From Woronichinia naegeliana WA131 (lineage in GTDB: Bacteria; Cyanobacteriota; Cyanobacteriia; Cyanobacteriales; Microcystaceae), in NCBI GenBank assembly GCA_025370055.1, contig CP073041.1:558001-622000 (forward strand): a stretch of DNA of 64,000 nucleotides, written 5' to 3'. Numbering within the stretch: the first letter of the stretch is position 1; the number at the start of each line of letters is the position of its first letter. Shown piece by piece: positions 1-9,297 of the stretch. A model generated the notes under the pieces. That model was not told where the DNA came from. It saw nothing but the letters and a program-made list of their open reading frames with translations, and did not search any database. Both the position numbers and the translations under genes were made by a program.

Positions 1-154
1 AACCGCAACGGAGAGAAAAAAGGCAATAAAGTAGTATTGTTCTCCTAGCATTGTTCGGGGCTTTCCTAAGGGAGTCTTTGAGACTAGAGTGTACCCTAAA
101 ATTGGCTTTTTGGTTACTTTAAAAGTTATCTAGTCTGCAAAACTGATAAATCCC

Positions 155-1438
155 CTAGGCGATAGCCGCCAGAGGAATTTTAAGATGGGGATAAAGGGGG
201 AAACGTTGACAAAGATCTGTCACCCGTTGCAGACAAGCTTTTTTCATGTCTGGATCATCGGGATTGAGCAGCAGATCAGCAATAATATCGCCAATTTCCT
301 GGAAGTCTGCCTCCTTAAGTCCACGAGTTGTCATAGCGGGCGAACCTAAACGGAGACCACTGGTCACAAAGGGAGATTCGGGATCAAAAGGAACGGTATT
401 TTTATTGGCCGTAATATGCACCTGACTGACTAATTGATCTGCCACTTTACCAGTCATACCAATGGAACGCAAATCTAACAACATTAAATGATTGTCCGTT
501 CCACCGGAAACAATTTTGAAGCCGCGTTGGGTTAATTGGCTGGCTAGTGCCTGGGCATTGGCAATGACTTGACCAGAGTAGGTTTTAAAAGCCGGTTTGA
601 GAGCTTCTCCGAAGGCAACGGCTTTAGCGGCGATGACATGTTCTAAAGGGCCACCCTGGGTACCTGGAAAGACGGCTTTATCTAATTTTTTGCCCAGTTC
701 TTCGTCATTGGTCATAATTAATCCCCCCCTGGGGCCGCGCAGGGTTTTATGGGTGGTGGTGGTCACTACATGACAATGGGGTAAAGGATCGGGATGGTGG
801 CCTGTGGCAACTAATCCGGCAATATGGGCAATGTCGGCTAATAAATAAGCTCCTACTTCATCGGCGATCGCCCGAAACTTATCAAAATGAATGGTACGCG
901 GATAGGCAGAATAGCCACAGATCAATAATTTAGGACGCACTTTAAGGGCCAATTCCCGTACTTGCTCATAATCCAATTGTTCCGTTTCTGGACTAACCCC
1001 GTAGTGGTGAACCTTAAACCATTTTCCAGAAACATTAACGGGAGAACCATGGGTTAAATGGCCACCATGAGCAAGATCCATGCCCATAATCGTGTCACCG
1101 GGTTGCAGGAGTGTTAAAAAGACAGCAAAATTAGCCTGGGCTCCAGAGTGGGGTTGAACATTGGCGTGGGCAGCACGAAATAACTGCTTGACGCGATCAA
1201 TGGCTAACTGTTCTGCTTGATCAATAAATTCACAGCCGCCGTAGTAGCGTTTTCCAGGCAAACCTTCCGCATATTTATTGGTGAGAACCGACCCTTGAGC
1301 AGCTAGAACCGCCGGGGAAGTAAAATTTTCGCTGGCAATCAGTTCAAGGTGAATGCGTTGACGCTGTAATTCCCGATCAATAATCTCAGCGATCGCGGGA
1401 TCCGTCTCTGCTAGATATTCTAGATTAGTGTCAACCAC
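155..1438 (-). CDS. glyA: Serine hydroxymethyltransferase
   Basis: The 427-aa product is a full-length SHMT, the cytosolic PLP enzyme that interconverts serine and glycine while loading tetrahydrofolate with a one-carbon unit. The PLP-lysine segment [14 protein letters not shown] is visible in the middle of the protein, together with the N-terminal family signatures IELIASENF-like ([11 protein letters not shown]) and [15 protein letters not shown]. Length and both ends match the family. The start is the ATG at 1438; no closer alternative is needed. The gene stands alone, with IS scars upstream (1551-1843). Identification rests on motif recognition and is secure. Confidence 0.97.
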   Translation of the reverse strand: MVDTNLEYLAETDPAIAEIIDRELQRQRIHLELIASENFTSPAVLAAQGSVLTNKYAEGLPGKRYYGGCEFIDQAEQLAIDRVKQLFRAAHANVQPHSGAQANFAVFLTLLQPGDTIMGMDLAHGGHLTHGSPVNVSGKWFKVHHYGVSPETEQLDYEQVRELALKVRPKLLICGYSAYPRTIHFDKFRAIADEVGAYLLADIAHIAGLVATGHHPDPLPHCHVVTTTTHKTLRGPRGGLIMTNDEELGKKLDKAVFPGTQGGPLEHVIAAKAVAFGEALKPAFKTYSGQVIANAQALASQLTQRGFKIVSGGTDNHLMLLDLRSIGMTGKVADQLVSQVHITANKNTVPFDPESPFVTSGLRLGSPAMTTRGLKEADFQEIGDIIADLLLNPDDPDMKKACLQRVTDLCQRFPLYPHLKIPLAAIA

Positions 1439-1550
1439 GTTATAGTTTCTCCCAAATGGATCTAAGGTGTCCAGAGAAAACCATTATAAAAAATTTAGCC
1501 ATCCTTGCAAAGTCACCTTATTGACATCCAGCAATTCTAAATTTGAAAAA

Positions 1551-1645
1551 CTAGGAAGAGTTGGCAGTGGGAAGAGGGTCAAACCGCTCAAGCATAAAAT
1601 CAAGGAGGTGTTGCCAGCTATCAAAGAGAAAATACAGCAATTCTC
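1551..1645 (-). pseudogene. C-terminal scrap of a DDE transposase
   Basis: Read on the minus strand, this stretch encodes YFLFDSWQHLLDFMLERF and ends in NSS-stop. It aligns with the C-terminus of the interrupted transposase at 44946-45656 (FFESWHHLLDFMLDDS...NSS-stop). Only about 30 codons survive; stops appear immediately upstream. It is a relic of a relative of that insertion sequence. The plus-strand open frame of 70 codons over 1467-1679 is best explained as the antisense shadow of this relic. Confidence 0.75.
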
Positions 1646-1680
1646 AGTTTTAGACACAGCAAGCCTTTTAGGGATTTAAA

Positions 1681-1843
1681 GAACATTTTAAAGGGTTTTT
1701 TTGAGGCAATTCCGTATGTACTATCACGCCTAAAAGCCGGAAGACTCGTAAAATGAACTTGTTAATCCCGTTAAATTTTACCCCGTATTACGTGAACTAA
1801 AACCTGAAACCCTTGCTACAGAACAAATTTAGAATTTCTGTTC
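1681..1843. repeat. Dispersed repeat, copy 1 (about 160 bp)
   Basis: This non-coding stretch, containing CGGAAGACTCGTAAAATG and CCTGAAACCCTTGCTACAG, recurs with roughly 85-90% identity by eye at 52212-52366 in the same orientation. Both copies lie beside transposase scraps. It may be the internal or end part of a decayed mobile element, or a piece of a lost gene; no intact open frame is shared. Confidence 0.75.
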
Positions 1844-1894
1844 TATAATAATTAACCTTGACCCTAACTAACCAACGACAGAATGATGGGAAAG

Positions 1895-2707
1895 TTATTT
1901 TCCTTGCCCACTAATAATGCCAGACCATTGTACTTTTTTTTCATGGGTACGACGATAGGAAAAGAAACGTTCGGGCATTTGATAGGTACAGTAGGGAGCG
2001 ATCGCAATTTGGTCGGGTTGAAGATCGAGTTGATCGAGTTGTAGGGCGTTAATACGGCGCACATCTAAGCGAACTTTTCCTGCTTCAGGGTCAGATAAAA
2101 TAGGCGGCTCTGTCAGGTTAGCAAGTATTTCTAAAATTTCTGTAGGGGGTTTGGGAACATCTGGAAATAAACTAGCCCCCACCTCTGCCGCTACGCCTTG
2201 ATCCACTTGATAAACACTACCGGCGATCGCTGGCCCCATTGCAATCCGTAAATGGGATAACTGGCTACCCAAGGCTAGAAAACGCTGAATAGCTTTAGGA
2301 ACAATGCTTTGGGCAGTACCACGCCAACCAGCATGAATCGCAGAGACTCGTCCTGTGACCCTATCCCCTACCAAAACTGGAGTACAATCGGCACTGGCTA
2401 CCCAAACCGCTTGTTGACTGTGATCACTGATGATCCCATCGGCGGCTGGCCAACTCTCCTCATTTTCCCCAGTAGATCTAACCTGCTGAATTTCTGTGGG
2501 TGTTAAAAGGCGATCACCATGTACCTGTTTAACGCGAAAAACGGTGGACTGGGGTTGTAAAACAGCGACCAAGGTTTCTGGAACATCAGGATAGAAATCT
2601 TGAGTAAAGAAACCATGCTGCCATTCTTGCAGTAAACTACAGGTCAGATAGCTTCGGCCTTGCCATTCTTGCCATTGCCAATCTGAAAGTACAGGGGAAT
2701 TAGTCAT
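1895..2707 (-). CDS. pgeF: Multicopper-type laccase-domain protein, peptidoglycan editing factor PgeF family
   Basis: The 270-aa product has the DUF152/YfiH signature: KQVHGDRLL near residue 60, ADGIISD, SADCTPVL and HAGWRGTAQ, with the His/Cys set that binds metal. Family members are reported as purine-nucleoside phosphorylases/adenosine deaminases and, in E. coli, as a peptidoglycan editing factor that removes wrongly incorporated L-serine muropeptides; which activity applies here cannot be told from sequence. Length is normal for the family. It is divergent from birA, with 47 bp between the start codons, so both promoters must overlap. Confidence 0.9.
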   Translation of the reverse strand: MTNSPVLSDWQWQEWQGRSYLTCSLLQEWQHGFFTQDFYPDVPETLVAVLQPQSTVFRVKQVHGDRLLTPTEIQQVRSTGENEESWPAADGIISDHSQQAVWVASADCTPVLVGDRVTGRVSAIHAGWRGTAQSIVPKAIQRFLALGSQLSHLRIAMGPAIAGSVYQVDQGVAAEVGASLFPDVPKPPTEILEILANLTEPPILSDPEAGKVRLDVRRINALQLDQLDLQPDQIAIAPYCTYQMPERFFSYRRTHEKKVQWSGIISGQGK

Positions 2708-2754
2708 AGAAAATCCTTGCTTGCTAGAGTTTAGTTTAAGACGGAAATCAATCG

Positions 2755-3564
2755 ATGGCCTTGGATCAGGAAAAACTATTAGCTGAAATTGCGGCTCTTC
2801 TCAATGCGGATTGGCAAGACTGCTTAAAATTGTTATTGTTTGAATCTATCCCTTCTACCAATCAAGCTCTTTGGGAGGCTATTGCCCAGGGCCAAACCCC
2901 TCCGATCGCGGCGATCGCGGTACAACAAACAGCAGGACGGGGGCAGTGGGGGCGTAGTTGGCAATCTGAAAGAGGCGGTTTATATTTATCTTTGGCTTTA
3001 GATCTGAACTTAACAGCACAAGCGGCAACGCAAGTCACCCTTTGGAGTGCCTGGGGCATCGCCCATCTGTTACGACAATATGATATTCCCGTCGGTCTAA
3101 AATGGCCCAATGATTTAGTTTTAGAGAGTCGTAAATTAGGGGGCATTAAATGTGAAACCAAAATTAGCCAAAACCATCTTTCTCAAGTCGTCATCGGAGT
3201 CGGCATTAACTGGGAAAATCCGGTTCCCGATATGGGTATTCAACTAAGCCAATATTTAACCTCCCTCTCCTTCTCAACCCCCTCAATCAACTATTTAGAA
3301 CAATTAGCAGCGATCGTTTTACAGGGCTTATACATCGGTTTTCAGCGTTATTCCCAGGAAGGTATCACTAGTATTGTTCAAGGTTATCTGGACTATTTTG
3401 TGAATCTTAATCAGTCTATTGTATTAGACGGTTCCCCTGGAAAGATTATCGGCATTACTGAGCAGGGTGAACTGCGAGTCAAACTGCAAGCTCCTGGAGC
3501 CAGCACAGAAATTACTGTACCGCCAGGCATGATCCGTCTAGGCTATCAAAAACCGGAGTCTTAG
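2755..3564 (+). CDS. birA: Biotin--[acetyl-CoA-carboxylase] ligase
   Basis: The 269-aa product carries the biotin protein ligase core: SIPSTNQALWEA, the GRGQWGRSW biotinyl-AMP loop, GLKWPNDLVL, KLGGIKCE and VVIGVGINWENP, followed by the small C-terminal beta domain. It attaches biotin to the AccB subunit of acetyl-CoA carboxylase. There is no N-terminal winged helix, so it is the non-regulatory ligase type. Its stop is only 4 bp from the stop of the convergent acetyltransferase gene, leaving no room for a separate terminator between them. Confidence 0.95.
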   Translation: MALDQEKLLAEIAALLNADWQDCLKLLLFESIPSTNQALWEAIAQGQTPPIAAIAVQQTAGRGQWGRSWQSERGGLYLSLALDLNLTAQAATQVTLWSAWGIAHLLRQYDIPVGLKWPNDLVLESRKLGGIKCETKISQNHLSQVVIGVGINWENPVPDMGIQLSQYLTSLSFSTPSINYLEQLAAIVLQGLYIGFQRYSQEGITSIVQGYLDYFVNLNQSIVLDGSPGKIIGITEQGELRVKLQAPGASTEITVPPGMIRLGYQKPES

Positions 3565-3568
3565 GTTC

Positions 3569-4108
3569 CTAGACTTCTTGCTCACTACTCGGTGGTAGCG
3601 TTTCTCGAATGATTTTTGCTGGAATTCCTACCACTGTGGCCTCGGAGGGAATATCACAAACAACAACAGCATTGGCCCCAATACGAGCATGATCGCCGAT
3701 GGTAACGGGACGAATAATCTTTGCACCTGCACCAATCTGCACATTACCGCCCAGGGTAACGCCCCCAACAATCGTCACCTGGTGCAAAATCGAACAATTA
3801 GGGCCAATGATGGTATCACTAGGACTGATAACTATACCATTGGGATGGGGTAAAGCCAAACCTCCTTCTATTCGACAAGTAATGGCAATATCTGAACCGG
3901 TAACGACGCTCCAAAACCGATGTTCAAGAACCGTATATTTTTGAATAATCCGCCCAAATACTCCACGATTCTGCCATTTTTGGTATTGACGAATAGACTT
4001 AATTAATTGCTTAGAGGGCTGCCACCAAGTAGTTAATTTTTCTCGCTCCCAATCAGGTTCAGAAGCTGATAATTTGTAATAACGGTCAGGTTTGCTAGAT
4101 AAATTCAT
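3569..4108 (-). CDS. Serine O-acetyltransferase-like hexapeptide-repeat acyltransferase
   Basis: The 179-aa product has a short helical N-terminus (residues 1-75) followed by left-handed beta-helix hexapeptide repeats (IVISPSDTIIGPNCSILHQVTIV, GNVQIGAGAKII, ARIGANAVVV) ending in VVGIPAKIIRE, the usual CysE-type ending. Catalytic histidines of the family are compatible with ALPHPNG and ILHQVTIVGG. It could make O-acetylserine for cysteine synthesis, but it is shorter than standard CysE, and the subfamily is also used for sugar or serine side reactions in polysaccharide clusters. Acyltransferase fold is certain, substrate is not. Confidence 0.8.
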   Translation of the reverse strand: MNLSSKPDRYYKLSASEPDWEREKLTTWWQPSKQLIKSIRQYQKWQNRGVFGRIIQKYTVLEHRFWSVVTGSDIAITCRIEGGLALPHPNGIVISPSDTIIGPNCSILHQVTIVGGVTLGGNVQIGAGAKIIRPVTIGDHARIGANAVVVCDIPSEATVVGIPAKIIRETLPPSSEQEV

Positions 4109-4174
4109 TGTAGGACACTAAGAGGGATCGCCTTATCTCCATAGCTTACCCTCTCTTGAGGTGGGACACAAAGG

Positions 4175-5464
4175 TTAAGAATTGTGCAGATTGGCGATCG
4201 CCTTATCTAATTGGGTCATCGCTTGGGTAACTTCCGTTTCCGTTACAATTAGGGGGGGGACAAAGCGCAACACTTTTGGCCCGGCGGGTGCTAATAGCAG
4301 CCCCTCTTTAATAGCTGCATTGACAATATCCATTGACGTAATCGGACTTTCGGCATTAATTTCTAGCCCATTAATTAAACCCCAACCCCGCACATCGGTA
4401 AATAAAGGGCTATATTTTGTCGCTAAAGATTTTAAATGACCCCGTAACTGTTCACCCCTGGCCTGGACATTTTCAAGAATATGATCTGTTTCAATGGTTT
4501 GCAATACCGTTAAAGCGGCTGCTGTTACCAAAGGATTGCCTCCAAAGGTGCTGGCATGATTGCCTGGCTCAAACACATCGCAGAATTTCTTACAAATCAT
4601 GGCTCCGATAGGAATTCCGCCCGCTAATCCCTTCGCACTGGTGAAAATATCCGGCTCTACTCCTAGATTTTCATAGCCCCACAGTTTTCCCGTTCGACCC
4701 ACGCCCGACTGTACTTCATCAAAGACGAGGAGAATATCATTTTGGTCACAAATTTCCCGTAATCGCTGGAAATAGGCCACATCGCCTGGACGAACGCCTC
4801 CTTCTCCCTGTAATGGCTCTAGCATAATGGCGGCCACTCGCCGATTACCTTCATCTAAATCGGTAATGGCCACTTCGATCGCCTTGATGTCATTGTAGGG
4901 AACATAGGCAAAGCCGGGCATCAAGGGTTCAAAATGTTGCTGATATTTAGGCTGTCCTGTGGCGGTAATAGTGGCCAGGGTGCGCCCGTGAAAACTGGCT
5001 TTAGCAGTTAAAATAACAGGTTGTTCTAGAAAGTCTAAAACGGTATGGGCATATTTACGAACCAACTTAATGGCGGCTTCGTTGGCCTCGGCTCCCGAAT
5101 TACAGAAAAAAACGCGATCGCCGCAGGAATGCTCAACTATCCACCGGGCTAAGGCTCCCTGTTCAGGAATGTAATATAGATTAGAAACATGATGCAGTTT
5201 TTGCATCTGCTCTGACACCGTTTTAATGAGGGCCGGATGAGCATGACCTAAAGTACAAGTTGCAATACCTGCCACAAAATCTAAGTATTCTTTGCCATCG
5301 GTATCCCAGAGACGACAGCCCTTACCTTTGGTTATGGCGATCGGGAAGCGTCCGTAGGTGTTCATTACATAATTATTAAAATCCTCTGGATTAAAATCAG
5401 GGGAAACAGTCGATAGGGAGGCGAAGGAAACGTCGGGATTGTCAAGCAGGGTTGGTTGACTCAC
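4175..5464 (-). CDS. argD: Acetylornithine aminotransferase
   Basis: The 429-aa product is a class-III PLP aminotransferase. Visible motifs are FCNSGAEANEAAIKLVRKYA, FHGRTLATITATGQ, LVFDEVQSGVGRTGKLW, the PLP lysine in TSAKGLAGGIPIGA and STFGGNPLVTAAAL. Family members transaminate N-acetylornithine with 2-oxoglutarate in arginine synthesis. The N-terminus is about 25 residues longer than the shortest homologues, which is common in cyanobacteria. It is the nearest upstream neighbour (67 bp) of the acetyltransferase gene on the same strand, so a two-gene transcript is possible. Confidence 0.93.
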   Translation of the reverse strand: MSQPTLLDNPDVSFASLSTVSPDFNPEDFNNYVMNTYGRFPIAITKGKGCRLWDTDGKEYLDFVAGIATCTLGHAHPALIKTVSEQMQKLHHVSNLYYIPEQGALARWIVEHSCGDRVFFCNSGAEANEAAIKLVRKYAHTVLDFLEQPVILTAKASFHGRTLATITATGQPKYQQHFEPLMPGFAYVPYNDIKAIEVAITDLDEGNRRVAAIMLEPLQGEGGVRPGDVAYFQRLREICDQNDILLVFDEVQSGVGRTGKLWGYENLGVEPDIFTSAKGLAGGIPIGAMICKKFCDVFEPGNHASTFGGNPLVTAAALTVLQTIETDHILENVQARGEQLRGHLKSLATKYSPLFTDVRGWGLINGLEINAESPITSMDIVNAAIKEGLLLAPAGPKVLRFVPPLIVTETEVTQAMTQLDKAIANLHNS

Positions 5465-5630
5465 AATTAACTCCTGAACAAGTGGGTAGGAAGAGCTTTG
5501 AGGGATATAGTCTTAGGGGTTAGAGGGTAGCGATTGTATTTGCGCTCCGAAACCTTTTGTTGATCTTAAATCGAGTCTCACCGTTTCGGCCAGGGTTAAG
5601 CCGTTGTTTTAGCCAGGAAGTCAAGAAAAC

Positions 5631-6698
5631 GTGTTAAATATCGTAGAACAAAAAAATCGAAGGTTACATCAAGAGCTATTGGGGGGAGGACTGACCTTCG
5701 TCGGCTTATTACTGGCAGGAACTTTTTGGTATAGATTTATTGAGCATTGGACTTGGATTGATGCGGCTTATATGACCACCATTACCTTAACCACCGTTGG
5801 TTTTGGTGAAACCCACCCTTTAGATCCGAAATCCCGCGTTTTTACGATGTTGTTAGTGTTGGCCGGACTATTTACCATCGGTTATATGGCCAACCGTTTT
5901 ACAGAAGCCTTCATTCAAGGTTATTTTCAAGCAGGATTGCGACAAAGACAGGAGAGACTAATGATTTCTACGCTAAAAGAGCATTATATTCTCTGTGGTT
6001 TTGGACGTACCGGCTGCCAAATTGCGGCGGAATTCCAGACCGAGGGCATTCCTTTTCTGATTATTGAGTCAGATACAGCCCAAATCGAGAGAGCGAAGGC
6101 AATGGGCTACCAAGTCTTAACCGGCGATGCCACTTTAGATGAATCCCTATTAGCGGCCAAAATTGATCAGGCAATTTGTATTGTGGCGGCCTTGACCTCC
6201 GATGCGGAAAATCTCTATACCGTGCTTTCTGCTAAAACCCTTAATCCTAAGATTCGGGCGATCGCCAGAGCCAGTACAGAAGAGGCGGTACAAAAATTGC
6301 AAAGGGCTGGGGCTGATGAGGTGGTATCTCCCTATATCACGGGGGGGAAACGCTTGGCGGCAGCGGCCCTCAGACCCCAGGTGGTCGATTTTGTGGATGG
6401 TATTCTCACGGGAGCCGGACGTTCCTTTTATATGGAGGAATTTCGGATTACGGCGGATAGCTCTCCCTATATTGGCCAAAGTTTAAGTGAGGCCAGATTG
6501 CGTTCCCAATCGGGTGCATTGGTGTTAGCCATTCGCCGGTTAGATCGAGATCTGATTGTTGGCCCCACAGGAGAAACTTTGTTACTAGAGGAGGATTCTC
6601 TGATTTGCTTAGGCACAGTCGAACAACTACGAAAACTGAATCACATTCTCTGTCCTCTCAGTCCTGCAACCCTACGCTTGCCCACCAAACAAAAATAA
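5631..6698 (+). CDS. Two-TM potassium channel with RCK (TrkA-N/TrkA-C) domain
   Basis: The 355-aa product starts at a GTG (an AGGAAG box lies about 14 nt upstream). Residues 18-35 form TM1, the pore loop has the selectivity filter TVGFGE, and a second TM follows (MLLVLAGLFTIGYM). The cytosolic part has the Rossmann motif YILCGFGRTGCQIA with acidic residue IIESD, and a C-terminal RCK_C domain (GQSLSEARLRSQSGALVLAI). Such MthK/Kch-like channels conduct K+ under control of ligand or nucleotide binding. Regulatory ligand cannot be inferred. Confidence 0.9.
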   Translation: MLNIVEQKNRRLHQELLGGGLTFVGLLLAGTFWYRFIEHWTWIDAAYMTTITLTTVGFGETHPLDPKSRVFTMLLVLAGLFTIGYMANRFTEAFIQGYFQAGLRQRQERLMISTLKEHYILCGFGRTGCQIAAEFQTEGIPFLIIESDTAQIERAKAMGYQVLTGDATLDESLLAAKIDQAICIVAALTSDAENLYTVLSAKTLNPKIRAIARASTEEAVQKLQRAGADEVVSPYITGGKRLAAAALRPQVVDFVDGILTGAGRSFYMEEFRITADSSPYIGQSLSEARLRSQSGALVLAIRRLDRDLIVGPTGETLLLEEDSLICLGTVEQLRKLNHILCPLSPATLRLPTKQK

Positions 6699-6716
6699 AG
6701 CTCAATATTCAAAATA

Positions 6717-6789
6717 CGGGTGCGGCAGGGATCGAACCTGCGACCGTCCGCTTAGAAGGCGGATGCTCTATCCTCTGAGCTACGCACCC
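6717..6789 (-). tRNA. tRNA-Arg (anticodon UCU)
   Basis: On the minus strand a 73-nt cloverleaf is seen: acceptor GGGTGCG pairs with CGCACCC, the D arm is GCTCAGAGGATAGAGC, the anticodon loop CTTCTAA gives UCU, the T arm GCAGGTTCGATCCCTGC is canonical, and the discriminator is G. No CCA is encoded. It decodes AGA/AGG arginine codons. Confidence 0.97.
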
Positions 6790-6839
6790 AAGGGGGAGGT
6801 TATCTTGGTGATAATTGTCCCATAATTTAATGATTTTTG

Positions 6840-7312
6840 AGATCCTAATTCAAGCTAGGAAGTCTATTTCTGATTCTAACGCGGGTTGGGTAAAGTCTAA
6901 ACGTGAAGATATTAGGGCGATCGCATACAAAACTTAATATTTTTTCTCATCAAAGTAAAACTCTTACCCAGCAAAGATTTCAGCAAGATATGATTTGTTG
7001 TAATCGTTCAGGGAAACTGTTCTGAACCCATCCGTTAACAGGGCAAAGGATCGATTGTTCTTTAATACGAATATCAGAAAATGATACAATTTTATTAAGC
7101 TTAAGTGATCGCGCCTTAAACCTGAAATTTGAACCCAAAGTGTGGCCAAGTTGATAATGGATAATGAATAGTTGATAGTTGTTAATTTAAAATGCGATCG
7201 CCAATTAATTGATAGTTGATAATGAATATAGTTAATAATTGTTCGTTGGGAACGCGATCGCAGATAATCCATTAAAATAGAGGAAACCAAAAGTAACAAA
7301 GGTAAATAATCT
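6840..7312. repeat. Repeat-rich spacer ahead of the accessory island
   Basis: No convincing gene is present. From about 7145 the spacer contains imperfect repeats of the type GATAATGGATAATGAATAG and ATTGATAGTTGATAATGAAT interleaved with HIP1 octamers (GCGATCGC at 7194 and 7253). The same pattern recurs at 8040, 12240, 13740, 15320 and 16210. The last 110 bp are duplicated upstream of the next gene (8040-8150). A TAAAAT box at about 7274 may be the -10 of the downstream gene. Confidence 0.6.
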
Positions 7313-7966
7313 ATGGCAACCACAGCAGACGATGTATGGCGACTCCTTGCTGAATTAACGACTAGACAATCTGAATTAACGGCTGCCCAAAAGGAAACTG
7401 ACCTACAACTTAAGGAAGTGAGTCAGGCACAGAAGGAAACCGATCGCCAACTCAAGGAATTGGGTAAACAAACCGATCGCCAACTCAAGGAATTGGGTAA
7501 ACAAACTGATCGCCAACTCAAGGAATTAGGTAAACAAATTGGGGGACTCGGTGCAAAATTTGGTAGTTTTACCGAAGGTCTTGCTCTTCCCTCAATGGAA
7601 AAGATTCTCAGACAAAGGTTTGGCATGGAAACGACTAGTCCTAGTGTACGAGTTAGTAAAGGTGGACAACACATCGAAATTGATGTCCTTGCCTATGCTA
7701 ATGGTGAGCTAAATACTGCCTATATTGTCGAGGTCAAAAGTCATGCAAGAGAGGAATCTATTACTCAATTAAAAAGTATTTTGCAACGTTTTCGTGCCTT
7801 TTTTCCTGAACATAAAGATAAACAACTCTATGGGATTTTGGCTGCGGTTGATATGTCCCCCGATTTACGAGAAAAAACACTACAAGAGGGATTTTATGTT
7901 GCGCGTATTCACGACCAAGTTTTTGAACTGGATATTCCTGAAAATTTTCAACCCCAACGTTATTAG
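7313..7966 (+). CDS. DUF3782-type protein, coiled coil plus PD-(D/E)XK nuclease-like domain (copy 1)
   Basis: The 217-aa product has an N-terminal conserved cap (MATTADDVWRLLAEL), a coiled coil of 11-residue units (TDRQLKELGKQ three times, residues 44-76), a GGLGAKFGSFTEGLALP linker and a C-terminal nuclease-like core. In that core D124 (IEIDVLAY) and E140-x-K142 (IVEVKSH) form the D...ExK set of the PD-(D/E)XK fold. Function is unknown; the set of catalytic-type residues suggests DNA cleavage or binding. It is one of four paralogues in 8 kb, and its 3' half is almost identical to copy 2. Confidence 0.85.
   Translation: MATTADDVWRLLAELTTRQSELTAAQKETDLQLKEVSQAQKETDRQLKELGKQTDRQLKELGKQTDRQLKELGKQIGGLGAKFGSFTEGLALPSMEKILRQRFGMETTSPSVRVSKGGQHIEIDVLAYANGELNTAYIVEVKSHAREESITQLKSILQRFRAFFPEHKDKQLYGILAAVDMSPDLREKTLQEGFYVARIHDQVFELDIPENFQPQRY
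7441..7539 (+). repeat. 33-bp in-frame tandem repeat, 3 units
   Basis: Units begin at 7441, 7474 and 7507 with CGATCGCCAACTCAAGGAAT or one-base variants. Each encodes the 11-residue coiled-coil unit. Copy 2 of the gene has two units at 8300-8365, so unit number varies between paralogues. Confidence 0.9.
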
Positions 7967-8150
7967 TTTGGTTTTCTTTTATCAAGCCAACTTACAAAGC
8001 GGAGATTACCTTTCCAAATTTTTCGAGAAAAATTCGATCGCCGATTAATTGATAGTTAATAATGAATAGTTGATAATTGTCCGTTGGGAACGCGATCGCG
8101 GATAATCCATTAAAATAGAGGAAACCAAAAATAACAAAGGTAAGTAATTT

Positions 8151-8792
8151 ATGGCAACCACAGCAGATGACGTATGGCGACTCCTAGCTGAATTAACGAC
8201 TGCTCAAAAGGAAACTGACCTACAACTTAAGGAAGTTAGTCAGGTACAGAAGGAAACAGGACTACAAATGAAGGAAGTTAGTCAGGCACAGAGGGAGACT
8301 GATCGCCAACTCAAGGAATTGGGTAAACAAACTGATCGCCAACTCAAGGAATTAGGTAAACAAATTGGGGGACTCGGTGCAAAATTTGGTAGTTTTACCG
8401 AAGGTCTTGCTCTTCCCTCAATGGAAAAGATTCTCAGACAAAGGTTTGGCATGGAAACGACTAGTCCCAGTGTACGAGTTAGTAAAGGTGGACAACACAT
8501 AGAAATTGATGTCCTTGCCTATGCCAATGGTGAGCTAAATACTGCCTATATTGTCGAGGTCAAAAGTCATGCAAGAGAGGAATCTATTACTCAATTAAAA
8601 AGTATTTTACAACGTTTTCGTACCTTTTTTCCTGAACATAAAGATAAACAACTCTATGGGATTTTGGCGGCGGTTGATATGTCTCCCGATTTACGCGAAA
8701 AAACACTACAAGAGGGATTTTATGTTGCGCGTATTCACGACCAAGTTTTTGAACTGGATATTCCTGAAAATTTTCAACCTCAAAGCTATTAG
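8151..8792 (+). CDS. DUF3782-type protein, coiled coil plus PD-(D/E)XK nuclease-like domain (copy 2)
   Basis: The 213-aa product is a tandem duplicate of copy 1. From GGLGAKFGSF to the C-terminus only two residues differ, including the intact D...ExK residues (HIEIDVLAY, YIVEVKSH). The coiled coil differs: an extra KEVSQVQ/KEVSQAQ unit and one TDRQLKELGKQ unit fewer. The upstream 110 bp with HIP1 and a TAAAAT box are also duplicated, so each copy seems to have its own promoter. Function unknown. Confidence 0.85.
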   Translation: MATTADDVWRLLAELTTAQKETDLQLKEVSQVQKETGLQMKEVSQAQRETDRQLKELGKQTDRQLKELGKQIGGLGAKFGSFTEGLALPSMEKILRQRFGMETTSPSVRVSKGGQHIEIDVLAYANGELNTAYIVEVKSHAREESITQLKSILQRFRTFFPEHKDKQLYGILAAVDMSPDLREKTLQEGFYVARIHDQVFELDIPENFQPQSY

Positions 8793-8974
8793 TTCGGTTT
8801 CCTTTTATCAAGCTAACTTATCAAAGCGGAGATTGCCTTTCCAACTTTTTTCGATAAAAAAGCGATCGCCTCTTAACTATAAAAAAACGCGATCGCTCTG
8901 TACAGAAAAAGGAAACCGTCACTATACGTTGATGAATTCTGTTATCCTTTTAGAAAACAATCTGAGAGCCACCG

Positions 8975-9292
8975 ATGAAAATTGAAATTATTGGTACAGA
9001 TGCGATTCCAGCGACCGAGGAACTTCTAACGATTCAAGGCTTAGAGGGCTGCTACGAAACGGTAAACGAAGTAGAACGAGAAGCAATACTGACCATAATC
9101 GCCACTATTGTCGGGATTGTGGGCGGTACAATAACCATAGCCGAGCAACTTCACAAGTGGAGTCAGAAATATCAACAGTCTTCAGGTGGGGCTAAAATTG
9201 AGAAAGTTTTGATTGTCGCGCCTAATGGCAAACGCTTATTGCTGAAGGATGCAACAGTTGCCCAAATTCAGGCAATTTTAGAGGAGAAATAA
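8975..9292 (+). CDS. EACC1-like small effector-associated protein
   Basis: The 105-aa product has an N-terminal beta segment (KIEIIGTDAIPATEELLTI), a hydrophobic helix at residues 38-55 (AILTIIATIVGIVGGTITIA), a short basic linker, and a C-terminal unit KIEKVLIVAPNGKRLLL followed by ATVAQIQAILEE. That layout, small size and position directly upstream of a CHAT gene match the Effector Associated Constant Component 1 family described in predicted NTPase-centred conflict systems. The next start codon is 5 bp past its stop, so the two are co-translated. The role proposed for the family is as an adaptor; biochemical function is not known. Assignment is by pattern and context. Confidence 0.7.
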   Translation: MKIEIIGTDAIPATEELLTIQGLEGCYETVNEVEREAILTIIATIVGIVGGTITIAEQLHKWSQKYQQSSGGAKIEKVLIVAPNGKRLLLKDATVAQIQAILEEK

Positions 9293-9297
9293 GCTTA

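Noticed and set aside
1467-1679. Plus-strand 70-codon frame after glyA
   Set aside because: The minus strand of the same DNA matches the C-terminus of the 44946-45656 transposase; the plus-strand frame is its shadow.
6717-6789. tRNA-Arg as an integration site for the 7-16 kb island
   Set aside because: No integrase gene and no repeated 3' tRNA end were found up to 17 kb; adjacency alone is insufficient.
7441-7539. CRISPR-like or VNTR non-coding repeat
   Set aside because: Repeats are 33 bp, contiguous, in frame and encode a coiled coil.
7761-7985. Minus-strand 74-codon frames over the DUF3782 genes (also at 8587-8811)
   Set aside because: They occur in both duplicated copies only because the underlying gene is duplicated; no start signals.
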